Of a stretch of 64,000 nt of DNA, positions 54,432 through 64,000 are shown in pieces; the first letter of the stretch is position 1, and each line of letters opens with the position of its first letter. The DNA comes from Cantharellus purpuraceus. Lineage: Eukaryota; Basidiomycota; Agaricomycetes; Cantharellales; Hydnaceae. Position numbers and translations under genes: made by a program. The notes beneath the pieces are model-generated. The model worked only from the letters and a program-made list of their open reading frames with translations. It searched no databases and was not told the DNA's origin. The stretch covers positions 124,001 through 188,000 of the forward strand of contig JALBUN010000024.1 in assembly GCA_025174535.1 (NCBI GenBank), written 5' to 3'.

Positions 54432-55199
54432 TTATTTCTCATCTAATTTCCTATCAAGTATATCTACAAACTTCTTAAATGCTTCAAAACACTGTAGAAC
54501 ATTCTTTCTACTATTAATATGTTTCATACCTGTTACTGTTACAGGGAAACAACACCTTACATTTGTTATCACTTCTGAAAACAACCCTTCTGTGATAGCA
54601 TGATCAAGCTCTCTTGTAACAGTTACTAGGTAAAACTGGGGGACTTTTCTCGATGTTTGAATGCAAGGTATTGTCATTTCTTCTAAAGCACTTTTTCCCT
54701 TATTCTTCCTAATCTTGTTATTCAATTGAAAAACCACTATAGCTCTTGCTATCATCTGCGGTTCTGGATTTATCTGATTTGTGTTCTCATGTGTAAAAAA
54801 CAGTATCTCATTATCATTTTTTATAACACACATCTCTATAACATTTCTTGTTATATTTCCCCTCACATTCATAGGGATTTTATTATGAGTGATGATTAAT
54901 CTTTCATCCTTGTCATATTTCATAAGAAAGAGCACTTCTCTGGTAAAATCATTAACCAATATAGATCCTTCCCTAACTCTAGTAGAATCTAAGTATGTAA
55001 AAATTTTTCTTGAAGACTCCTTTAAACATTTCACATCATCTTTTTTGTAATCAAAACTGAGGATCTCATCATCAATATCTAAAGTAATATCTCTAAAATC
55101 TGTCTCAAAAAACTGTTTAGTCCATTGTGTGTCAACCATTATACCATAATCCCAAAGATCACGAGAACTCCAATCATTGCACTTCTTATCTTTACCCAT
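54432..55199 (-). CDS. Cargo ORF E, intact 255-aa protein
   Basis: Only full-length copy in the window. It starts MGKDKKCNDWSSRDLWDYGI; residues 30-60 are acidic (FRDITLDIDDEILSFDYKKD), the middle is mixed alpha/beta (VREGSILVNDFTREVLFLM, IEMCVIKNDNEILFF), and the C-terminal 80 residues contain VPQFYLVTVTRELDHAI and a Cys pair VRCCF. No family recognised. Copies 1 and 3 lack about residues 70-145. Its retention in the oldest copy and loss in the younger ones suggests that it is dispensable for mobilisation in trans. Confidence 0.7.
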   Translation of the reverse strand: MGKDKKCNDWSSRDLWDYGIMVDTQWTKQFFETDFRDITLDIDDEILSFDYKKDDVKCLKESSRKIFTYLDSTRVREGSILVNDFTREVLFLMKYDKDERLIITHNKIPMNVRGNITRNVIEMCVIKNDNEILFFTHENTNQINPEPQMIARAIVVFQLNNKIRKNKGKSALEEMTIPCIQTSRKVPQFYLVTVTRELDHAITEGLFSEVITNVRCCFPVTVTGMKHINSRKNVLQCFEAFKKFVDILDRKLDEK

Positions 55200-55640
55200 G
55201 ACGTCAATAAAGAAGGATATATAAAATTTATTTCATTTTTTACTAGATATGTGCATAGTTCTGAAGAGCAGAATAGTGAATCATCCATATTTTTATCTAA
55301 TATTTATAAATTGAATTATATATATTTTCTAAAGTTGTCAATAGCCAGATGCACGCACTCATTCTGAATACTACAACAAAGTCCCGTACAGAATCCCCTG
55401 TCCTTTCATCTATCATTCTTCTACCAATTCCTTGTTTCCTATCTTGCCAGTCTTTCGTTCCAAATTCTTTGCTGCATAGCTAAATAGGTGTACTAGCTGA
55501 TTGGATATTATTATGTCATGGTAATGACCGGATGGGAGGTCACCTTGTCAGGAGCAGTTTGATCACATTATCAAAGGACGGCCTTTTGGCTGTGAGGGTT
55601 GATAATGATGCACTCACTGAGCAGTGGCATGGTGTACCAG

Positions 55641-56180
55641 TGTTATGACTATATTCATTAATGCCCAGATCCCCATCCGATCCCCTCAGATCCCCACGCA
55701 TATGAAATCTATACTCCATTTGGAAACTGCTACGTCTCCATTTACCTGTCCAATTGTCACTGCCAATTCCGCCCATCCGTCTCTGGTTCTGATTGATGCA
55801 TCAGCATCACCATAGGAACCTGGCCATCCGTCCCCATTGGACTTGGACATACTCACGTAAGGCCATCGGCCTTGGAGACCCATCACTGGAGTAATTATTA
55901 TTAGATTTCAAATATGTATTTAAGTTGCCCAACTGGGGACTTCATTCCCCAGTTTGAATATTGAATCACGCCTAGCTCCTAAGTCCGATCCTAACTCTCT
56001 AAGTCATACTCCATCTCCGAAATCTCGGACACTGGTATCAGTGAGGGTGCAGCACATAAGCTGAAGCCAAGTCCATTCCGACCCCCATGATGTACTCCGA
56101 CCCTGACCCAACCTCAGACCCTAACTCCGACCCGACCTCTGATCCAATCTCCGACCCCCAATTGGACCTAGTGCGTAACA
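55641..56180 (+). repeat. Gypsy-1 LTR (5')
   Basis: 540 bp, TGTTATGACT to GTGCGTAACA, followed by gag. It cuts transposon copy 2 at a point corresponding to about 5453 of copy 1. The 55200-55640 stretch before it is noncoding cargo. Confidence 0.9.
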
Positions 56181-56229
56181 GTATATTCAAACTGCCATAC
56201 TCACTCCTACCAATGCCACGATCCACCGC

Positions 56230-56919
56230 CAATTCCGAACGCGCACGAATCGTCAAGGTACCCGCCCCCAGTATCGACACCATCCCCGAGGTCGTCGAGG
56301 AACCGACGGACCACATAGAGGCCGTCAATGAAGAAGACAACACCCCGCCCTCTCCAAATCTGGCGCGAGCCTGCTCGCTAGCAGCATCCGTAACCCACAA
56401 GCCCCTAAGTCCCAGACCAAGGTCCAAGAACTCAACCCATTCGATGGCTCCAATCCGCACAAACTCCAGCTGTTCTTGGTGCAATGCCGGTTGAATTTCC
56501 GTGACCACCCCGATGCATTCACATCCGACCGGGCGAAGGTCACCTTCGCCATGTCCTATCTCAAGGGCACCGCACTGGACTACTTCGAGCCAGCGCTCAT
56601 GGACGACTCCGATGACCCGATATGGTCAGAGGACTACTCCGACTTCATCTCCGAACTTCAGACCAATTTCGGTCCTTACAACCCCGAGGCCAATGCCAAG
56701 AATGAACTCGATCGACTTCAGATGAAGGAAAATCACAAAATCACAAAATACATTGTGAGTTTCCAGCAGCTAGCTCCGAAAGTCCAATGGGGCAACACCA
56801 CACTCTGACGCCAATTTTATGTTGGACTCCCATCCCGCATCAAGGGCGAGATATCACATGTTGGTAAGCCAGATACTTTGGCTACCCTCTGCAAGCTCGC
56901 CCAATCCATCAACACCCAT
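56230..56919 (+). pseudogene. Gypsy-1 gag, frameshifted and cut
   Basis: Frame blocks: VPAPSIDTIPEVVEEPTDHI, then, in another frame from about 56380, FLVQCRLNFRDHPDAFTSDR, TFAMSYLKGTALDYFEPALM, ELQTNFGPYNPEANAKNELD, and after a stop at 56806 GLPSRIKGEISHVG and LATLCKLAQSINTHQ. It ends at 56920, where sequence continues as a Gypsy-2 LTR piece through the shared CAAGTGTATAG. Confidence 0.85.
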
Positions 56920-57030
56920 CAAGTGTATAGACTGAGGATATCTGCTGTACCAGCTGGCATTATCTCTTATCAGCTCTCATCTATTGAGTATCTTGTTGTT
57001 GTGGCCTCATCATTCAGCGTAGCCCACACA
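56920..57030 (+). repeat. Gypsy-2 5' LTR, 3' third only
   Basis: Matches 62926-63034 of the 3' LTR, with end CCCACACA. The first 220 bases are missing. A possible leader follows to the gag ATG at 57098. Confidence 0.85.
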
Positions 57031-57097
57031 GAAGATCATGCTCATAAGACAACCCCACACTTTATAAACACTTTCCCTATTACCTTCTACACCAATC

Positions 57098-58205
57098 ATG
57101 GCCAATCAACTTCCTGAGGCATATTGGGGCACTCTGGGTGAAAGTGGTGCCTTCTTGCGAGCCTTGCTCAACAGCCAAGTGCAGCAGCTCCAACAGCTGC
57201 AACTCCAGAACCAGCACCTCCAAGGCCAGTTTGCCAATGTCCAGAACAACCTTGCTGTCACTGCAGCACAAACCATCTCCCCTCCAACATCTCCTCCTGT
57301 ATCATCATCTGCTCATCCCATAAAGGCAGCTGAACTGGAGAAATTTAGTGGAGACCGTATGGAGACAGATGGGTTCATTCATGCTATCAGGCTTGCCATT
57401 GCAATCCAGCCTGCATCTTTCCCAGATGAGCGGACCAAGATCCTGTATGCCCTCTCTTTCATGACAGCAGGTTCTGCTGAAGTATGGGCCCACAATGAGA
57501 CCCAAGCAGTCATTGATGGGACTTCATCACTCTCCACTCTTGAAGAGTTCATTAGACAAGTGGAGAATGTCTTTGGAGACCCTGATCGCTCTTGAACAGC
57601 AGGAACAAGGTTACATGATCTCAAGATGACAGCTGGCACGTCAGCAGATGAATACACAACACAGTTTGAGACACTGGCAGGAAGAACAGGGTTTAACAAT
57701 GTGGCACTCAAAGATGCCTACACACGAGGGCTCCCTGCAATGATTCTCTAAGAGATCTATGCACAGCCAGTACTTCCATTAGGTCTCAAGGCCTGGAAGG
57801 AAGCAGCCTGTCAAATTGACCACAACTACCATCGCCTCGTAGAAGTGAAATGGGCACAGGCTCCCCACACCTCCTCTTGCTCTACTCCATCTTGAGCTCC
57901 CAACACTCCTGCCATCTCTGCACCCACCACTCCTGCACCATTTAGTGGTGCTGTACCCATGGACATTGACTCCAGCCATTGTTGTATTGAAACTCGAATG
58001 TGCTATAATTGTGGCAAGTGGGGCCATATCTCCCCAGCATGCACTGAACCACGCAGAGAACGTATTCGAGCTGATCTGACAAAAGCAGCCATTGACAGTA
58101 TGGTCTCTGAATCAGTCGCAGCTGCAATGGATGCCAAAGAAACAGCACAGAAGGCATCCACCCCAGCACAAGAGGAAAAGCAGGGTTTTCAGGCCAGTCA
58201 GTGGT
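57098..58205 (+). pseudogene. Gypsy-2 gag with zinc knuckle
   Basis: Starts MANQLPEAYWGTLGESGAFL. A Gln/Leu-rich coiled region (QVQQLQQLQLQNQHLQGQF) and capsid blocks (TKILYALSFMTAGSAEVWAH, EEFIRQVENVFGDPDR) follow. After a TGA at 57594, TSADEYTTQFETLAGRTGF continues. Further stops at about 57749 and 57891 precede MCYNCGKWGHISPAC (CCHC knuckle, about 57995-58040) and a helical end. Frame is one throughout, with point stops rather than shifts. Confidence 0.88.
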
Positions 58206-58386
58206 GAAGAGCATGCCCTGCTTGACAAATCAGTTTTCAGTTCTTGAATCATGTACAATAGGGCTCACAAGCAATATGCTACACTCATATCCCCCCCGTG
58301 ATCAGACTGAAACCAAAACAGCCATGCCTAAAACTTCTTCTCAACTCCTAACTGAACATGATGACTCTCCCCACATTTATGTTTGA

Positions 58387-60364
58387 TCTGCAGACATCCA
58401 TCGATGTACAAGAATTCCTCTGAAAATCCACTCTGTAGACACTGGATACCCTCTAGCAGTGGATGCACTTCTTGACAGTGGAGCTACAGGGATGTTCATT
58501 GATGTAGAATACGTCAAGGCAGAAAAACTTTGAACACATCCCCTGCAATGTGCCATACCTGTTTATAACATTAATAAAACCCCCAACGAAACCGGTCCAA
58601 TCAAGGAAGAAGTTCATCTGCACATATGGGACCCATACAGAATGTGCCACATTCTCTGTTACAAGCTTGGGAAGCCTAGGTATCATCATTGGTCACACTT
58701 GGCTCATAAAACACAATCCAGAGGTGAACTGGTGCACAGGAGAGATAAAGATGACTCGTTGCCCCTGATTCGTGTGGAGAAGTACCAGAAAACAGAGAGC
58801 CCTTAACTGGAACCACTCTGTTGAATGGCAAGAACCCACACAGGCAACCCCTACTCAAGGAGGGAGACTGAACCTTTGTCATCTTTGTGGAAGAAGACTT
58901 GGAGAAGATCTGTGCAGGCTCAACAGTCTCACAACAGCTTGCACAGAAGGCTGCAGAATCTGCTCCTGTCAAACTCCTTGAAGATATCGTCCCAAAAGCA
59001 TGTTGGGGATTTAAGGATGTTTTCTCAAAGGAGTCATTTGATCAGCTTCCACCTTGGAAACCATGGGACCATGCCATTGAACTCACTCCAGGAGCCCAAC
59101 CTTTCAGCATGAAGATTTATCCAATGTCCCCAAACAAGCAGAAGGAGTTAAATGCCTTCCTTGAGGAGAACCTGCGGAATCACCATGTACACCCTTCCAA
59201 GTCACTGATGGCATCCCCTGTTTTCTTCATGAAGAAGGATGGCAACCTTTGGTTTGTGCAGGACTACCACAAACTGAATGACATCACAATTAAGAATGCC
59301 TATCCTCTACCCCTGGTACCTGATATCATGAACAAAATTGCTGCCGCCAACACCAAGTGCTTCACCAAGCTTGACATCTGATGGGGATATAACAATGTGC
59401 ATATTAAAGAGGGTGATGAGTGGAAGGCAGCCTTTCAGACCAACCATGGCTTATATGAACCCCTAGTCATATTCTTTGGTCTCACAAACAGCCCAGCAAC
59501 TTTCCAGACTATGATGAATGACATTTTCAATGAGCTCATTGATGATGGCATCATGGTCGTCTTCATGGATGACATTCTCATCTTCACTGAATCCCTAGAA
59601 CAACACCACAGGATTGTGCAATCCATACTAGAAACCCTTTGGACCAACCACTTGTACCTCAAACCAGAGAAATGCCTCTTCACACAACAGAAGGTAGATT
59701 ATCTTGGACTTATTCTCTCACAGGGGCAGGTCGCTATGGACCCGGTCAAGGTAACTGGAGTTCAAGACTGGCCTACACCCCACAATGTCACCAAAGTCAA
59801 ATCCTTCCTGGGCTTCATCAACTTCTACCGTCATTTCATTGAGGACTTCTCACACATTGCAAAACCCCTGAACCTATTAACAAAGGCAAATTTACAATGG
59901 TCCTGGACATCCAATGGCCCAGAACAAGAAGCCTTTGAGGAACTCAAGCGACTTGTCATGTCAACTCCAATCCTTGTCCTCCCTGATCAAACCAAGCAAT
60001 TCTGACTTGAGACAGATGCTTCAGCATATGCAACAGGTGCTGTTCTATCTCAGCTCTGTAATGATGGGAAATGGAGACCCATAGGATTTGTATCCAAGAG
60101 TCTTTCAGATGCAGAGTGCAACTATGCCATCCATGATAAGGAATTGCTCTCTGTCATACGTGGATTAGGAATGGCGCCACATCCTGGAAGAAACCAAACA
60201 CAAGATCAAGATCCTCAATGACCATCAAAACCTCACGTATTTCCATACAGCTCAGAACCTTAATCACCGACAAGCTTGCTGGTCACTCTACCTCTCTTGC
60301 TTTGATTTTGAACTGATCCATTGTCCTGGACATCATTCAGCTAAACCTGATGCCCTCTCATGAC
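58387..60364 (+). pseudogene. Gypsy-2 protease, reverse transcriptase and RNase H
   Basis: Protease: VDALLDSGATGMFIDVEYVK (DSG near 58475). RT: TPGAQPFSMKIYPMSPNKQK, VFFMKKDGNLWFVQDYHKLN, VVFMDDILIFTE with catalytic MDD (about 59550-59590), KPEKCLFTQQKVDYLGLILS. RNase H: QFRLETDAS-type start (TGA at 60003), LSDAECNYAIHDKELLSVI and ending PDALS at 60360. In-frame TGA codons at 59379, 60003 and 60361 stand where the family has Arg. Frame changes occur around 58600-58900 and near 60170. Confidence 0.88.
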
Positions 60365-60539
60365 ATGTAGATCATAAACAGGGGGAGGAAGATAATCAAA
60401 ATCAGATTCTCCTTGGCCCTGAGCTGTTTCACATTAACACAACATCCACCTATACAGGACCAGGAGCTCAAATGGTCACAGGAGAAGAGGACATATTTCT
60501 GGATCGTGTGCAGAACTGCAACAACAGAGATGAAAAGGT

Positions 60540-61480
60540 TGTGAAAGCTCTCAAGGAACTTGGTTCTTCTGGAAACCTATGAGGACAGGAATGGACTGAA
60601 GAATGGACTGAAGAATGGACTTGTTCTCTATTGTGGCAAGGTGTATGTTCCCCTTGACTCAAAGCTGCACCATGATATTGTAAGGGCACACCATGATACT
60701 TGCATCACAGGTCACCCTGGTCACTGGAGGACAACAGAGCTTGTATCATGCGGCTACTGGTGGCCTGAAATTGGACAATATATTGCAAAGTACATAAAGG
60801 GCTGTGATCTTTGCAATCGGACCAAAACCTTCCCAGCTGCTCCTATGGGTAAACTCCTACCTAATCATGTCCCAGACCAAAGATGGCAAGTGATATCCAT
60901 TGACTTAATTGTGGAGTTACCCACTAGCCATGGCTATGATGCATCTCTTGTTGTTGTGGACTGACTCTCCAAATGAGTACATGTGATCCCTACCACCTCT
61001 GACATTAATTCCATAGGGATTGCATGACTCTTCTGTGACTATGTGTGGAAACACCATGGCCTCCCTGAAGAAGTCATCAGTGACTGTGGCACCCAATTCG
61101 TCTCCCAATTTATGTGCAAGCTCAATAAGCTCTTGGGAATCAAGGTTGCAGCATCTACAGCATATCACCTACAATCCAATGGTCAGACAGAACAGGTCAA
61201 CCAAGAGATTGAACAGTATCTGAGGCTCTTTGTTAATCAGTGCCAAGATGACTGGGTTGAGTGGGTTGCCTTTGCTGAATTTACATACAACAACTGCATC
61301 CACTCTTCCACACAATCAACCCCCTTTATGCTCAACACAGGTCAACACCCAAGGCTAGGGTTAGAGCCAGTCCGAGAGACATGGCTTGAAGCACTGGAGG
61401 AATTCACTGAATGCATGGAGATGGCCACAAGTGAGGCTCATTCAGCCCTGGAAAAGGCAGCAGATGACATGGCATGATTC
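60540..61480 (+). pseudogene. Gypsy-2 integrase
   Basis: Zinc-binding HHCC: H and H in DIVRAHHDTCITGHPGHW, C and C in KGCDLCNRTK. Core: VISIDLIVEL (Asp), EVISDCGTQFVSQF (Asp), GQTEQVNQEIEQYL (Glu). TGA codons at 60962, 60974, 61025 and 61475 replace expected Arg codons. Normal length and order otherwise. Confidence 0.9.
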
Positions 61481-61507
61481 TATGATGCCCATCATCAAGC
61501 AGCACCA

Positions 61508-61960
61508 GTGTATAAGGTTGGTGACAAGGTCTGGCTCAATGCACAAAATATTGCAACAACCTGTCCAACCAAGAAGCTAGATCACAAGTGGCTAGGGCCT
61601 TACATGATTAACAAGGTGGTCTCTCAGAATGCCTACAGTCTGCAACTTCCTCCACTCTTTGGTCACACTCATCCAGTATTCTCTGTTGTTCTCCTGCGTC
61701 CCTATGAAGAGGATCCTATCCCTGAACGCCATTCATTTCCCCCACCACCTCCTATCATTCAAGATGGAGTCCAGGAATATAAGGTTGAGAAAATCCTTGA
61801 TAGCAGGGTTTTCTGAGGAAAACTGGAGTACTTGGTGTGTTGGAAGGGCTATGGAGCTGCTGATGACCTTTGGATACCAGCCAAGGATGCCAGCAGAGCT
61901 AGAAAGCATATTTCAGACTTCCACAAGGAGAATCCTGAAGCTCCAAGGCATATTTCAGCT
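61508..61960 (+). pseudogene. Gypsy-2 integrase C-terminus with chromodomain
   Basis: WLGPYMINKVVSQNAYSLQL (GPY/F module), HPVFSVVLLRPYEEDP, then YKVEKILDSRVF, a TGA at 61814, and KLEYLVCWKGYGAADDLWIP, a chromodomain (about 61785-61900), ending with a HKENPEAP-type tail. Identifies the element as a chromovirus. Confidence 0.88.
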
Positions 61961-62131
61961 GCCACCCATGCAACTCTTCCTTTCTGACCCCTCGAAAACT
62001 TTACAGAACCTCCCAAATGAGTCCTCTTTGATTGGACAGTAGGGAGGACCCCAGCACATGGTAATGGACATGGTTCAAAGTCACAGAATAGGCACAGTTA
62101 AGCTTAGCACTCACCAACCCTATCCATATCG

Positions 62132-62590
62132 ATGCCTCACCAACCATATATAAATCCAGTCAACCGCTTCCTCTCTTCCTCAGTAAACCCACTGTCGTTC
62201 ACTATCCATATTCTCACCATGCCCTACCAGCCTGACACTATCCTCCTACACCCAATTCCCTCTTCCCCATCATCCAACTGGACCATTGATTCAAGGGATA
62301 CTGCACATGCCATAGAGTATTACAACCTCCCATCCCCACCCCCACCAGCTTGATTCTGCCTTTGGCATGAAGGCACATCCTCAAGGTGCCAAACATACTA
62401 CATTGGGGACCCCATATTCATCAATGGCTCCAATATACCATACATGTTCCAAGGGCTCGCTGGCAGGGTCACCTATAGGGCAGGAGAGATGGTGCTAGGA
62501 GCAGTCTTTAAGGCAGATGAATCCGAGTTTACCATCCCACTTTATCTCAGGGAAGAGAATAACCAGTGTCAAGACTCTTCATGGACTTGA
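62132..62590 (+). pseudogene. Extra ORF between integrase and 3' LTR of Gypsy-2 (GDPIF family)
   Basis: Starts MPHQPYINPVNRFL or, more likely, MPYQPDTILLHPIP at 62219. NWTIDSRDTAHAIEYYNLPS is followed by a TGA at 62351, then TYYIGDPIFINGSNIPYMFQ, AGEMVLGAVFKADESEFTIP. No membrane or fusion features, so not an envelope gene by sequence. Related to 13127-13557. Function unknown. Confidence 0.5.
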
Positions 62591-62700
62591 CTCTGGCAGA
62601 AAGTGAGGGAGCACCTTGTAGAGTGCTTTGCGGTATGTCTCTGCTGAGATGGATAGGACGATGATGCATATCGAGATGACATGCATTGAGAGGGGGGTGA

Positions 62701-63034
62701 TGTCAGGGTTCATATGACTCAGTTTCTATTTTTTCTTATCGCCCCTATCAGCACAGCCTGTTAGGGTGCACTCTCCTATCTCTCCCCTATTGTTCCCCTA
62801 TCTTGGTTCCCCTATTCCTTGCATCATCTAGTATAAAGAACTTGCCTGATGCAGCACAGTTTCCTCAGCTTGATCTCTGAGGGTATCCGCTGTACCAGGT
62901 GAGTCCCATGTATTTATCAGTGACAAGTGTATAGACTGAGGATATCTGCTGTACCAGCTGGAATTATCTCTTATCAGCTCTCATCTATTGAGTATCTTGT
63001 TGTTGTGGCCTCATCATTCAGCATAGCCCTCACA
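62701..63034 (+). repeat. Gypsy-2 3' LTR
   Basis: 334 bp, TGTCAGGG to CCCTCACA, preceded by polypurine GAGAGGGGGGTGA. It contains TAGTATAAAGAAC (TATA-like). The right flank GAGGT equals the flank of the LTR fragment at 31747-31900. Confidence 0.9.
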
Positions 63035-63178
63035 GAGGTACATGAAGGCTGGTTTCAGGAGATGCGACCTCTCTGTGGAGGAGGGAAATCTGATTGTTGA
63101 ACCAAGGTGCTTTACCTCAGTGTAGAGCTGATGGATTGTGATATAGAGCATAGACTTAGAGCATGGACTTTGACCTTA
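63035..63178 (-). repeat. LTR3 fragment right of Gypsy-2
   Basis: GAGGTACATGAAGGCTGG to GACCTTA, matching the middle of LTR3 (about 12583-12728). It ends where MITE-like unit E begins. Confidence 0.75.
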
Positions 63179-63744
63179 GACGCTTGTTCGGAATCATGTC
63201 AGTATACAATATTCTGATGTATAGGAGATATACATCAGGATTTCAATGATACATAAAGCCAGGGAGTTACAATTTGGATATCTTAAAAGATTTCGGATGT
63301 GTGAAATTTTCATAAATATAAACATATATTCTATATTTTAATAAACTTTAAAAGATAAGATATTTGGTTGAGATGAACATAATTATTTACATGGATATAA
63401 TAGGAATGTATATATGAATATAATTGGTATTGTATAGGGTATTTAGATATACAAATACCAGGTGGGGATTAAAGATAGTTCAAATTATGTTACAAGTATT
63501 GTATAAGAAAGAATCAATGATATTTGGATGTTCCCTCAAGAGAGTTGCCACCACTAAATCAGGAAAAAAACAATTATTTTTGAGAATTATGCCAAAATAT
63601 CAAAATATGTTTTAATCTAGTATATTGTGTAAAATTTGAGAATCATGTTGAAATATGAAAATAAGTTTGAATTGAAGTGTATTGTATAAAATTTGAGGAA
63701 AATAGGTTGTACATACGTATTTGTTGTATTTCTGAATAAGCGTC
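63179..63744 (-). repeat. MITE-like unit E (inverted), probable end of another composite element
   Basis: 566 bp, the exact reverse of units B-D: GACGCTTGTTCGG to GAATAAGCGTC. TTA stands on both sides (63176-63178, 63745-63747). Right of it LTR3 does not resume; instead, on the minus strand, GTTCCTAA precedes the unit, like the cargo end TTTCCTAA of copies 1 and 3. Confidence 0.9.
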
Positions 63745-64000
63745 TTAGGAACATTGGAGGCAGTTAATAACTGTCTCCCCCTTTCTTCTCTAATCAGAGA
63801 ACCACTTGATGAGGGGTTCTTGTTTGACAGATAATCTATTGTGCAATCATCTGTGTGGTCTTGTGACTGTGATGACTCTCTCCTAGAGTCCTCCTTATGA
63901 GAAGTCTTTATGACTTCTCTAGGGTCTAGCTCCCCTTCATGAAAGTTTCTGCTGCTGGCTACATGCCGCCTTTCATCATTTATGATGTCCTGGGTGCTGC
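63612..64000 (-). CDS. Partial ORF running from window edge into unit E
   Basis: Open for 129 codons from the right edge of the window. It starts outside. Visible part: STQDIINDERRHVASSRNF, REVIKTSHKEDSRRESSQSQ, a Ser/Asp/Arg-rich polar tail, LIREERGRQLLTASNVPK, then 45 codons contributed by the MITE-like unit, ending ILHNILD-stop at 63612. It does not match any cargo gene of copies 1-3. It may be the last gene of a different cargo; low-complexity composition makes this uncertain. Confidence 0.4.
   Translation of the reverse strand, partial: STQDIINDERRHVASSRNFHEGELDPREVIKTSHKEDSRRESSQSQDHTDDCTIDYLSNKNPSSSGSLIREERGRQLLTASNVPKTLIQKYNKYVCTTYFPQILYNTLQFKLIFIFQHDSQILHNILD

Larger units (their letters stand above)
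41269..55640. mobile_element. Multigene composite DNA transposon, copy 2 (split, right end lost)
   Basis: Cargo runs 42170-44266 and continues 52301-55640. In between, copy 3 with both its terminal repeats is inserted into the transposase gene, with TTG duplicated at 44264-44266 and 52298-52300. The right part (coiled-coil gene and right terminal repeat) is replaced by the Gypsy-1 LTR at 55641. Copy 2 is more diverged than copies 1 and 3 and keeps ORF E intact, so it looks like an older, less deleted lineage. Confidence 0.8.
56920..63034 (+). mobile_element. Ty3/gypsy element 'Gypsy-2', nearly complete
   Basis: Order: truncated 5' LTR (56920-57030), gag, protease, RT, RNase H, integrase, chromodomain, an extra ORF, polypurine tract GAGAGGGGGG, and 3' LTR 62701-63034 (334 bp, TGTCAGGG to CCCTCACA). 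The coding region is interrupted mainly by TGA codons at positions where Arg is conserved. The 5' LTR has lost its first two thirds, by junction with Gypsy-1 gag. Confidence 0.88.

Overview
The window looks like nuclear DNA of a filamentous basidiomycete, most likely an agaricomycete. The signs are short introns (about 50-65 bases, GTATGT/GTRNGN donors), chromodomain-bearing Ty3/gypsy elements, Ty1/copia fragments, and two damaged host genes with agaricomycete-type protein families. Nearly everything is nested mobile DNA; I see no rRNA, tRNA or CRISPR. The organism assignment is inference from protein style, not a database match.

Layout. 1-736: a solo-type LTR and part of a copia LTR. 737-8157: multigene DNA transposon copy 1. 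8158-9369: the rest of the copia LTR, a minisatellite and a copia RT fragment. 9370-15951: a Ty3/gypsy element ('Gypsy-1') with an internal deletion and later insertions. 16400-16755: copia gag start. 16.8-27.8 kb: low-repeat host DNA with a WD40 gene broken into two inverted halves around a 0.5-kb near-perfect palindrome, and a WW/membrane protein gene (26637-29335) split by a solo LTR. 29.4-37.8 kb: two inverted Gypsy-1 bodies with solo LTRs nested in them. 37.8-41.3 kb: copia LTR and gag, another solo-type LTR, the antisense ORF of Gypsy-1, a Gypsy-1 LTR and a gag fragment. 41.3-55.6 kb: multigene transposon copy 2, split by the insertion of a complete copy 3 (44267-52297). 55.6-63.0 kb: Gypsy-1 LTR and gag joined to a near-complete second gypsy element ('Gypsy-2'). 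63179-64000: the end of what may be a further multigene element with different cargo.

The main result is the multigene transposon. Each complete copy is 7.4-8.0 kb and is bounded by two directly repeated 565-bp MITE-like units that start GACGCTTATTC and end GAACAAGCGTC. Two copies are flanked by 3-bp target duplications outside the outermost ends (AAA for copy 1, TTG for copy 3), and both empty sites can be read elsewhere in this window, so the whole MITE-cargo-MITE unit moved as one piece. The cargo is a PIF/Harbinger-like DDE transposase with a C-terminal chromodomain plus six small ORFs that I do not recognise: a tail-anchored protein, a 216-residue protein divergent from the transposase, a Cys-rich 74-mer, a 59-mer, a 255-mer, and a coiled-coil protein ending in SDSDSDQ heptads. 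All transposase copies carry frameshifts or stops, so none of these copies looks autonomous now.

The retroelements are relics. Their stops are largely CGA-to-TGA changes, as expected from deamination of methylated CpG or a RIP-like process. Solo LTRs with perfect 5-bp duplications show repeated LTR-LTR recombination.
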